Shown here piece by piece: positions 1-6,063 of a stretch of 7,504 nucleotides of DNA. The notes under the pieces were generated by a model. The model was not told the DNA's origin and made no database searches. It saw only the letters and a program-made list of their open reading frames with translations. Both the position numbers and the translations under genes were made by a program. Origin of the DNA: an uncultured Lysobacteraceae bacterium (GTDB lineage Bacteria > Pseudomonadota > Gammaproteobacteria > Xanthomonadales > Xanthomonadaceae); contig CAMLSB010000090.1 of NCBI GenBank assembly GCA_946482565.1, positions 1-7,504 on the forward strand, read 5' to 3'. Position 1 is the stretch's first letter. Each line of letters opens with the position of its first letter.

Positions 1-27
1 CGCGAGCAGGCGCAGAACATCGAATGA
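1..27 (+). CDS. yicC: YicC/YloC-family endoribonuclease, last 8 codons
   Basis: The window opens in frame on REQAQNIE followed by TGA at 25-27. This closely matches the C-terminus of YicC proteins (E. coli ends REQIQNIE, as recalled), and yicC commonly lies next to gmk in proteobacteria. YicC is an endoribonuclease involved in RNA turnover. The stop codon overlaps the first gmk ATG as ATGA (24-27), which suggests translational coupling. Only eight residues are visible, so the call rests on this tail motif and on context. Confidence 0.75.
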   Translation, partial: REQAQNIE

Positions 28-665
28 GCACGATGCGCGGAACCCTCTTCATCGTGGCCGCGCCGTCGGGCGCCGGGAAATCGAGCATCGTCAACGCCTG
101 CCTGGCGCGCGATGCGAACATCTGCCTGTCGATCTCGTTCACCTCGCGCGCGCCCAGGCCCGGCGAGCGCCACGCCGAGCACTACAACTTCGTGAGCGCG
201 CAGGAATTCGAGCGCATGGTCGCGGCGGGAGATTTCTTCGAGCATGCGCGCGTCCATGGCGACTGGAAGGGCACGGCGCGGCAGTCGGTCGAACCGCAGC
301 TGGCCGCCGGCCGCGACGTGCTGCTGGAAATCGACTGGCAGGGCGCGCGCCAGGTGCGCGAGCGGATCCCGGGCGCGGTGGGCGTATTCATCCTGCCGCC
401 CTCGCGCAAGGCGCTGGAGCAGCGCATGCGCGCCCGCGGGCAGGACAGCGACGAGGTCATCGCCCGCCGGCTGGCCGCCGCGCGCGAGGAGATGTCGCAT
501 TACGCCGAGTTCGACTACGTGATCGTGAACGAGGTTTTCGACACGGCCGTGGAGGAAATGTGCGCCGTGTTCCGCGCCAGCCGGCTGCGCCGCCCGCAGC
601 AGGAGGTCCGGTACGTCGACCTGATCCAGGCCCTGCTGGCGCCGGAAGACAGGCCAAGCGCTTGA
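24..665 (+). CDS. gmk: Guanylate kinase
   Basis: This cytoplasmic enzyme converts GMP plus ATP to GDP plus ADP, feeding GTP and (p)ppGpp synthesis. The 213 residues match the usual 200-215. The P-loop APSGAGKSS is at 13-21 (Lys19). The GMP-binding segment SFTSRAPRPGE is at 38-48 with Arg42 and Arg45, followed by HYNF at 53-56. LLEIDWQGARQVR is the conserved Walker B-like stretch, and the C-terminal lid helices include RLAAAREEMSHYAEFDYVIVNE. An oddity is HGDWKGT at 78-84, where most guanylate kinases have HGNYYGT: Lys82 sits at the usual guanine-stacking Tyr. I recall the same wording in other xanthomonads, so it looks lineage-specific. The start at 24 overlaps the yicC stop. ATG 33 (MRGTLFIV) is a strong alternative, because relatives often begin there and neither start has a convincing ribosome binding site. 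Function is secure. Confidence 0.97.
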   Translation: MSTMRGTLFIVAAPSGAGKSSIVNACLARDANICLSISFTSRAPRPGERHAEHYNFVSAQEFERMVAAGDFFEHARVHGDWKGTARQSVEPQLAAGRDVLLEIDWQGARQVRERIPGAVGVFILPPSRKALEQRMRARGQDSDEVIARRLAAAREEMSHYAEFDYVIVNEVFDTAVEEMCAVFRASRLRRPQQEVRYVDLIQALLAPEDRPSA

Positions 666-680
666 TTTTGCTTGGGATAC

Positions 681-709
681 TTGCGGTTTGCGCGAGTCTG
701 CACTAGACT
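681..709 (+). promoter_or_regulatory. Putative sigma70 promoter for rpoZ
   Basis: TTGCGG at 681-686 and TAGACT at 704-709 are separated by 17 bases. They match the -35 and -10 consensus at 3/6 and 4/6 positions, which is reasonable for a GC-rich genome. They lie in the least GC-rich part of the 93-base gmk-rpoZ gap. Transcription would begin near 716, giving a leader of about 43 bases. No terminator is visible after gmk, so read-through from gmk is also likely. Prediction by eye only. Confidence 0.45.
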
Positions 710-758
710 TCCCGGTCCTTCGCACTGATACGGCCGGCCCAGCGCCGCCGGGAGCCCC

Positions 759-1058
759 ATGGCCCGCATTACCGTCGAAGACTGCCTGCAGGTGGTCGAC
801 AACCGCTTCGAGCTCGTGATGATGGCCGCCAAGCGCGCGCGCCAGCTGGCCAACGGCGTCGAGCCGCGCCTGGACAACACCGAGGCCAACGACAAGCCGA
901 CCGTGCTGGCGCTGCGCGAGATCGCCGCCCGCCAGATCGACAACGGCTACATCGACGCCGTCGAGAAGGCCGAGCGCGAGCGCAAGGAACGCGAGGCGCT
1001 GGAGTGGGCCGCGGCCGAAGTGGTCGCCGACGACGACATGTCGCGCAACGACGACTGA
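759..1058 (+). CDS. rpoZ: DNA-directed RNA polymerase omega subunit
   Basis: Omega is the small subunit that wraps the beta-prime C-terminal region, helps polymerase assembly and, in proteobacteria, forms part of ppGpp site 1. The 99-residue protein starts [20 protein letters not shown], close to the E. coli MARVTV start, and keeps the Ala2-Arg3 segment that contacts ppGpp in E. coli. The conserved [13 protein letters not shown] block is at 44-56. The tail is charged and variable ([15 protein letters not shown], then acidic DDD), a few residues longer than in E. coli. GGGAG at 750-754 precedes the ATG by 4 bases. It has its own likely promoter and is followed by a hairpin terminator, so it may be transcribed apart from spoT. 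The gmk-rpoZ-spoT order is the classical one. Confidence 0.97.
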   Translation: MARITVEDCLQVVDNRFELVMMAAKRARQLANGVEPRLDNTEANDKPTVLALREIAARQIDNGYIDAVEKAERERKEREALEWAAAEVVADDDMSRNDD

Positions 1059-1062
1059 GTCA

Positions 1063-1096
1063 GGAGCGGGGAAGGGGGAAAGGGGAAAAGGGAGCC
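1063..1096 (+). repeat. Left arm of heptad inverted repeat (G-rich)
   Basis: A purine tract with 7-base periodicity (GGGGAAG, GGGGAAA, GGGGAAA) starts five bases after the rpoZ stop. It matches the reverse complement of 1187-1220 at 29 of 34 positions, including the outer GGAGCGGGGAA. Its four G runs (1068-1071, 1074-1078, 1082-1085, 1090-1092) with 2-4 base A loops satisfy the usual G-quadruplex pattern on the plus strand, so it would also be present in the rpoZ transcript. Confidence 0.75.
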
Positions 1097-1133
1097 GGAA
1101 GGCCCCGTATCCCGACGCCCCGACCGATCCAGC

Positions 1134-1157
1134 AGCGGCCCCGGAGACGGGGCCGTT
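1134..1157 (+). terminator. Probable intrinsic terminator after rpoZ
   Basis: GGCCCCG (1137-1143) and CGGGGCC (1148-1154) pair perfectly around a GAGA loop, a GNRA-type tetraloop. The stem can extend by C-G, G-U and A-U pairs to 1134/1157. It is followed by TTCGCGTTT, a weak and interrupted T tract. The element lies 75 bases after the rpoZ stop and 80 bases before spoT. The stem is very stable, but the poor T tract leaves partial or Rho-assisted termination possible. Confidence 0.55.
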
Positions 1158-1186
1158 CGCGTTTCCGGCCGGTGGCGACGCGATTC

Positions 1187-1220
1187 GGGCCCCTCTTCCC
1201 CATTCCCCATTCCCCGCTCC
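1187..1220 (-). repeat. Right arm of heptad inverted repeat (C-rich on plus strand)
   Basis: On the plus strand this reads as CTTCCCC, ATTCCCC, ATTCCCC, then GCTCC. Its reverse complement matches the left arm at 1063-1096 (29/34). The minus strand has four GGGG runs spaced by AAT, AAT and AAGA-like loops, a second potential G-quadruplex on the opposite strand. The arm ends 18 bases before the spoT start codon and so lies in the probable spoT promoter/leader region. Such GGGAAT-type heptads are, from memory, common between genes in Xanthomonadaceae; their function is not known to me. Confidence 0.75.
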
Positions 1221-1238
1221 CGCCGTAGGCTGGAGCCC

Positions 1239-3431
1239 ATGACGCCGCCGGCCGACCCCGTCCACGCCACTGCGCCCGCGCCCGACGCGGTGCCCGACTA
1301 CGTGCGCACGCTGGAGCAGGCCGCCGCCTACCTGCCCGCGGAACAGCTCGCGATCCTGCGCCGTGCCTGGGCGATCGGCGCCGCCGCGCATGCGGGCCAG
1401 AACCGGCGCTCCGGCGAGCCCTACATCACCCATCCCGTGGCGGTCGCCACCGCGCTCGCCGAGCAGCACGTCGACGTGGAGACGCTGGTCGCGGCTATCC
1501 TGCACGACACGCTCGAGGACACGCCGCTGTCGCGCGAGAGCATCGCCGGCGAATTCGGCGAGACCGTGGCCGATCTGGTCGACGGCGTCACCAAGCTCGA
1601 CAAGCTGCGCTTCGCCGACCGCCAGGAGGCGGCCGCCGAGAGTTTCCGCAAGATGCTGCTGGCGATGGCGCGCGACCTGCGCGTCATCATGATCAAGCTC
1701 GCCGACCGGCTGCACAACATGCGCACGCTCGGCGCGCAGACGCCGGAGGCGCGCCAGCGCATCGCGCGCGAGACGCTGGAGATCTTCGCGCCGATCGCGC
1801 AGCGGCTGGGCATGAACCTGGTCAAGGCCGAGCTGCAGGACCTCGGCTTCCGCGCGCTGCATCCGTGGCGGCATGCGGTGCTGGAGAAGCGCATCCGCAC
1901 GCAGCCGCTCGTGCGGCGCGAGGCGCTGGTCAAGATCGAGGCGCAACTCGCGCAGCGGCTCACGCTGGAAGGCCTGGAATACCGGCTCGTCGGCCGGGTG
2001 AAGTCGCCATGGAGCATCTATTCGAAGATGCGTGCCGAGGGCAAGAGCTTCGACCAGGTGATGGACGTGTTCGGGTTCCGGATCGTGGTCGATTCGGTGC
2101 CGGCGTGCTACCACGCGCTGGGCGTGGTGCATTCGGTGTTCAAGCCGCTGGACGGGCGCTTCCGCGACTTCATCGCGATCCCGAAGGCCAACGGCTACCA
2201 GTCGCTGCATACGGTGCTGTTCGGACCCTACGGTTCGCCGATCGAGGTGCAGATCCGCACCCGCGAGATGGACCTGATCGCCGAGCGCGGCATCGCCGCG
2301 CACTGGATGTACAAGCACGGCGGCAGCGGCAACAGCGCGCACAGCCGCGCCCATTCCTGGATCGCCGGGCTGCTCGAGAGCCAGAGCGGCACGCGCTCGT
2401 CGCTGGAATTCCTGGAGAACGTGAAGGTCGACCTGTTCCCGGACGAGGTCTACCTGTTCACGCCCAAGGGCGACATCCTCGCGCTGCCGCGCAATTCCAC
2501 CGCGCTCGACTTCGCCTACTCGGTGCATACCGATGTCGGCAACCACGCGGTCGCCGCGCGCGTGGACAAGAAGCTCGTGCCGCTGCGCACCAAGCTCGCG
2601 AGCGGGCAGAAGATCGAGGTGATCACCGCGAAGTCGGCGGCGCCGCAGCCGCAGTGGCTGGAATTCGTCGCCACCGGCAAGGCGCGCACCGCGATCCGGC
2701 ACCAGCTCAAGCATCTCGAGCACGAGGACGCGGTACAGCTCGGCCACCGCATGCTCGACCGCGCGCTGGAGCGGCTCGAGACCTCGCTCGACCGGCTGCC
2801 GGCGGCGCGCCTGGACGCTTATCTCGCCGACAACCGCTATCCGCGACTGGAGGCGCTGCTCGCCGACATCGCGCTGGGCAACCGCATGCCGGCGCAGGTC
2901 GCGCGGGTGCTGGCGGCGCGCAAGCCGGCGCCCGGCGAGGCGGCCGACGCGCAGCGGGCCCGCGAGGAGATCAGCAGCGGCCACGTGCCAGGCGACCGCA
3001 TCCTCATCACGGGCCACGAGCGCGGCGTCATCACCTTCGCCAACTGCTGCCTGCCGATCCCGGGCGACGAAATCATGGGCTACCACACCACCGGCAAGGG
3101 CATCGTCGTCCATCGCCTGGATTGCCCCAACGTCGCCGATTACCGCAAGTCGCCCGAGCGCTGGGTCGCGATCGGCTGGGACCGCGAGGTGTCCGGCGAT
3201 TTCCACAGCGCGCTGTCGGTGGAAGTGGAGAACCGGCCCGGCGTGCTGGCGCAGGTCGCGGCGGCCATCGCCCAGGCGGAATCGAACATCGACGGGGTGG
3301 AGTACCTCGAGCGGGACAGCAACGTCGCCTCGATCCGCTTCGCCATCGAGGTGCGCGACCGCAAGCACATCGCCGAAGTGATCCGGCGCGTGCGCCGCCT
3401 GGCCGTGGTCCACGGCGTGCAACGGCTGTAA
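1239..3431 (+). CDS. spoT: Bifunctional (p)ppGpp synthase/hydrolase SpoT (RelA/SpoT family)
   Basis: This cytoplasmic enzyme controls the alarmone (p)ppGpp; SpoT types hydrolyse it strongly and synthesise it weakly. At 730 residues it has the full long-RSH layout. The HD hydrolase domain (about 46-200) shows His51, His65, HDTLED at 89-94 and KLADRLHN at 153-160, so the metal-binding set is intact. The synthetase domain (about 245-365) shows GRVKSPWSIYSKM at 252-264, Asp276, RFRD at 307-310, IPKANGYQSLHT at 314-325 and Glu336 in IEVQIRT. TGS is at about 402-462 (DEVYLFTPKGD), a zinc-finger/CC region at about 590-635 with Cys603, Cys604, His625 and Cys629, and ACT at 654-730. RFRD is a conservative form of the RXKD signature of bifunctional enzymes, which argues against monofunctional RelA (EXDD). 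GGAG at 1232-1235 precedes the ATG by only 3 bases. ridA follows after 9 bases. Confidence 0.97.
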   Translation: MTPPADPVHATAPAPDAVPDYVRTLEQAAAYLPAEQLAILRRAWAIGAAAHAGQNRRSGEPYITHPVAVATALAEQHVDVETLVAAILHDTLEDTPLSRESIAGEFGETVADLVDGVTKLDKLRFADRQEAAAESFRKMLLAMARDLRVIMIKLADRLHNMRTLGAQTPEARQRIARETLEIFAPIAQRLGMNLVKAELQDLGFRALHPWRHAVLEKRIRTQPLVRREALVKIEAQLAQRLTLEGLEYRLVGRVKSPWSIYSKMRAEGKSFDQVMDVFGFRIVVDSVPACYHALGVVHSVFKPLDGRFRDFIAIPKANGYQSLHTVLFGPYGSPIEVQIRTREMDLIAERGIAAHWMYKHGGSGNSAHSRAHSWIAGLLESQSGTRSSLEFLENVKVDLFPDEVYLFTPKGDILALPRNSTALDFAYSVHTDVGNHAVAARVDKKLVPLRTKLASGQKIEVITAKSAAPQPQWLEFVATGKARTAIRHQLKHLEHEDAVQLGHRMLDRALERLETSLDRLPAARLDAYLADNRYPRLEALLADIALGNRMPAQVARVLAARKPAPGEAADAQRAREEISSGHVPGDRILITGHERGVITFANCCLPIPGDEIMGYHTTGKGIVVHRLDCPNVADYRKSPERWVAIGWDREVSGDFHSALSVEVENRPGVLAQVAAAIAQAESNIDGVEYLERDSNVASIRFAIEVRDRKHIAEVIRRVRRLAVVHGVQRL

Positions 3432-3440
3432 GATCGCGGC

Positions 3441-3824
3441 ATGCCCAGACAAGCCATCCACAGCGACCAGGCCCCCACCGCCATCGGTCCGTACTCCCAG
3501 GCCACGCGCGCGGGCGATACCGTCTATTTCTCCGGCCAGGTCCCGCTGGATCCGGCGACCGGCGAGCTCGTCGGCGGCGACATCGCCGCGCAGGCGCGCC
3601 GCGCCTTCGACAACCTCGCCGCGGTCTGCGCGGCCGCGGGCGGCACATTCGACGACATCGTCCGGGTCGGCCTGTACCTCACCGACCTCGGCCAGTTCGC
3701 GCAGGTGAACGCGGTGATGGCGGAATACTTCCAGGCGCCGTACCCCGCCCGGTCGACGATCGGCGTGTCCGCGCTGCCCAGGGGCGCTGCGTTCGAGGTC
3801 GACGCGGTGATGGTCCTGCGCTGA
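3441..3824 (+). CDS. ridA: RidA/YjgF/YER057c-family reactive enamine/imine deaminase
   Basis: RidA hydrolyses 2-aminoacrylate and related enamine/imine intermediates released by PLP enzymes, protecting those enzymes from damage. The 127 residues are full length for the trimeric family. Visible signatures are IGPYSQAT at 15-22 (Tyr18), YFSGQVPLDPATGEL at 29-43, NLAAVCAAAGGTFDDIVRVGLYLTD, and PYPARSTIGVSALPRGAAFEVDAV. Arg104 and Glu119 correspond to the catalytic Arg105 and Glu120 of characterised RidA proteins, so deaminase activity is likely. Thr106 replaces a Cys common in enterobacterial members, a frequent variation. The gene starts 9 bases after the spoT stop with no clear Shine-Dalgarno sequence, which suggests translation coupled to spoT. 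recG follows. E. coli has trmH in this slot. Confidence 0.95.
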   Translation: MPRQAIHSDQAPTAIGPYSQATRAGDTVYFSGQVPLDPATGELVGGDIAAQARRAFDNLAAVCAAAGGTFDDIVRVGLYLTDLGQFAQVNAVMAEYFQAPYPARSTIGVSALPRGAAFEVDAVMVLR

Positions 3825-3862
3825 TCGCGGTAGTGGCGCGCGCCGGCCGACAGCGGGCTGCC

Positions 3863-5980
3863 GTGCCATCCCTCGCGGCCGCGGGCGCCACGCCCGTGGC
3901 GTCGCTGCCGGGCGTCGGCCCGCGCATGGCGGAAAAACTCGCGGCCCGCGGCCTGCTCGACCTGCAGGACCTGTGGCTGCTCCTGCCGCGCCAGTACGAG
4001 GACCGCACCCGCCTCAGCGCGATCCGCGCGCTCCAGCCCGGTATTCCCGCGCAGGTCGAAGGCACCGTCGCGGCGGTGGAGCGCGGCTTCCGTTACCGGC
4101 CATCGCTGCGCGTCGCGATCGTCGACGACTCGCGCGCGACGCTGGTGCTGCGCTTCTTCCATTTCCGTGGCGCGCAGGCCGCGCAGTTCGCGCCCGGCAC
4201 GCGCATCCGCTGCTACGGCAGCGTGCGCCCCGGCCAGCATGGGCTGGAAATGGTGCATCCGAGCTATCGCCTGTTCCCGAACGACGGCGATACGGTCGAC
4301 GGGAGTACCGGTGCCGCCGAGGCGCTCGACGAACAGCTGTCGCCGGTCTATCCGGCGATAGAAGGCGTGGGCCCCGCGATGGTGCGCCGCCTGGTCGGGC
4401 TGGCGCTGGACAAGTTGCCCGGCGACGCCGAACTGGAATTGCTCCCGGCCGCCGCGCTGGCGGGCTCTGGCCTGCCTTCGCTGCGCAGCGCGTTGCTGGC
4501 GGTGCACCGGCCGGCGCGCGATGCCGACATCGCCGCGCTGCTCGAAGGCCGCGCACCAGCGCAGCGCCGGCTTGCGCTGGAGGAAATGCTCGCCCACCAC
4601 CTCAGCCTGCGCCGGCAACGCATCGCGCTGCAGCGCCACGCGGCGCCCGCGCTGGCGGGCGAGGCGCCGCTTGCGGATCGCCTGCGTGCGTCGCTGCCAT
4701 TCGCGCTGACCGGCGCGCAGGCGCGCGTGTTCGAGCAAGTCCGCACCGATCTCGCGCGGCCCATGCCGATGCTGCGCCTGGTGCAGGGCGACGTCGGCAG
4801 CGGCAAGACCGTGGTCGCCGCGCTCGCCGCGCTGGTCGCGATCGGGCATGGCCGCCAGGCGGCGTTGATGGCGCCGACCGAGCTGCTCGCCGAGCAGCAT
4901 CTCGCCAACCTGCGCCAGTGGCTCGAGCCGCTCGGCGTGCGCGTCAGCTGGCTCGCCGGCAAGGTCGCCGGCAAGGCACGCACGCTGGCGCTCGCGGAGA
5001 TCGCCGACGGCAGCGCGCAGCTCGTCGTCGGCACGCATGCGCTGATGCAGGAGGGCGTCGCGTTCCGCGACCTCGCGCTGGCCATCGTCGACGAGCAGCA
5101 CCGCTTCGGCGTGCACCAGCGCCTCGCGCTGCGCGACAAGGGCGCGGCCGGCGAAGGCGTCCCGCACCAGCTCGTGATGACCGCCACGCCCATCCCGCGC
5201 ACGCTGGCGATGGCCGCCTATGCCGACCTCGACGTGTCGGCGATCGACGAACTGCCGCCCGGCCGCACGCCGGTGCAGACGGTCGCGCTGGCGGCCGATC
5301 GCCGCCCCGACCTCGTCGAGCGCATCCGCGCGGCGTGCGCCGAAGGGCGCCAGGCGTACTGGGTCTGCACGCTGATCGAGGAGTCCGATGAACTCGAGGC
5401 CCAGGCCGCGCAGTCCACGCACGAGGCGCTGTCGAAGGCGTTGCCGGGCTTGCGCGTGGGCCTGGTGCATGGGCGCATGGCCGCGCGCGACAAGCAGGCG
5501 ACGATGCGCGCCTTCAAGGATGGCGCCATCCAGTTGCTGGTGGCCACCACGGTGATCGAGGTTGGCGTGGACGTGCCGAATGCGTCGCTGATGATCGTCG
5601 AGAACGCAGAGCGCCTCGGCCTCGCCCAGTTGCACCAGCTGCGCGGGCGGGTGGGGCGCGGCAGCGCCGCGTCGAGCTGCGTGCTGCTGTATCGCGCGCC
5701 GCTGTCGGCCCTGGCGAAGCAGCGCCTGGAAACCATGCGCGCCACGAACGATGGCTTCGAGATCGCGGAAAAGGACCTGGCGCTGCGCGGCCCCGGCGAG
5801 TTGCTCGGCACCCGCCAGACCGGCCTCGCCGCATTCCGGCTCGCCGACCTCGCGCGCGACGCCGACCTGCTGCCGCAGGTCCATGCGCTGGGCGACCGCC
5901 TGCTCGCCGAGGATCCCGCCGTCGCCGACCGCATCGTTGCGCGCTGGGTCGGCGGCGCCGCCCGCTACGCCGCCGCCTGA
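3863..5980 (+). CDS. recG: ATP-dependent DNA helicase RecG
   Basis: RecG is a monomeric double-stranded DNA translocase that regresses stalled replication forks and processes branched recombination intermediates. The start at GTG 3863 gives 705 residues (E. coli 693). It opens with the helix-hairpin motif SLPGVGPRMAEKL, then DLWLLLPRQYEDRT and an OB-fold wedge domain (about 55-160). The SF2 helicase motifs are all present: QGDVGSGKT at 308-316 (Lys315), MAPTELLAEQH, DEQH at 410-413, TAT at 440-442, ATTVIEVGVDVPNA, and QLRGRVGRG at 592-600. The TRG motif GPGELLGTRQTG is at 643-654. No ATG lies in frame near the start. GTG 3833 (715 residues) is the alternative, and neither has a strong ribosome binding site. 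The frame stays open far upstream into spoT, but that part is a high-GC shadow. It is probably translated from the spoT-ridA transcript. Confidence 0.95.
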   Translation: MPSLAAAGATPVASLPGVGPRMAEKLAARGLLDLQDLWLLLPRQYEDRTRLSAIRALQPGIPAQVEGTVAAVERGFRYRPSLRVAIVDDSRATLVLRFFHFRGAQAAQFAPGTRIRCYGSVRPGQHGLEMVHPSYRLFPNDGDTVDGSTGAAEALDEQLSPVYPAIEGVGPAMVRRLVGLALDKLPGDAELELLPAAALAGSGLPSLRSALLAVHRPARDADIAALLEGRAPAQRRLALEEMLAHHLSLRRQRIALQRHAAPALAGEAPLADRLRASLPFALTGAQARVFEQVRTDLARPMPMLRLVQGDVGSGKTVVAALAALVAIGHGRQAALMAPTELLAEQHLANLRQWLEPLGVRVSWLAGKVAGKARTLALAEIADGSAQLVVGTHALMQEGVAFRDLALAIVDEQHRFGVHQRLALRDKGAAGEGVPHQLVMTATPIPRTLAMAAYADLDVSAIDELPPGRTPVQTVALAADRRPDLVERIRAACAEGRQAYWVCTLIEESDELEAQAAQSTHEALSKALPGLRVGLVHGRMAARDKQATMRAFKDGAIQLLVATTVIEVGVDVPNASLMIVENAERLGLAQLHQLRGRVGRGSAASSCVLLYRAPLSALAKQRLETMRATNDGFEIAEKDLALRGPGELLGTRQTGLAAFRLADLARDADLLPQVHALGDRLLAEDPAVADRIVARWVGGAARYAAA

Positions 5981-6063
5981 AATGGGGCCAGCGCCGTTTT
6001 CCGTCCCGAACGGGTGTACCTTTGCTTGCCCGCCGCAACGGCGCGCATGAAAGCCTCTTCCTG

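Noticed and set aside
1004..1228. A 74-codon Arg/Pro-rich plus-strand frame across the rpoZ-spoT spacer
   Set aside because: It begins within rpoZ in another frame and its content simply reflects the G- and C-rich repeat arms; no ribosome binding site or family likeness.
1226..1231. TAGGCT as a -10 box for spoT
   Set aside because: The start site would fall at the ATG itself, giving a leaderless message despite a GGAG ribosome binding site at 1232-1235, and no -35 box is found about 17 bases upstream.
1865..3862. An open frame running through spoT and ridA into recG, as if recG had a 660-residue N-terminal extension
   Set aside because: The extension is Arg/Ala/Gly/Pro filler in the +2 frame of spoT. 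RecG family similarity begins just after 3863 and its normal length is met from there.
3524..5884. A 786-codon open frame on the minus strand opposite recG and ridA
   Set aside because: It is rich in Arg, Gln, Ala and His with no recognisable domain, and it lies antisense to a recG with every helicase motif. Long antisense frames are expected at this G+C content.
6001..6014. CCCG-AA-CGGG mini-hairpin after recG as a terminator
   Set aside because: A four-base stem with a two-base loop and no T tract after it is not a credible intrinsic terminator.
6022..6063. TTG start adding 14 residues to the nucleoside hydrolase
   Set aside because: The family begins a few residues before DTDPGVDD, and ATG 6064 provides that. 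The extension MLARRNGAHESLFL has no family likeness or ribosome binding site.
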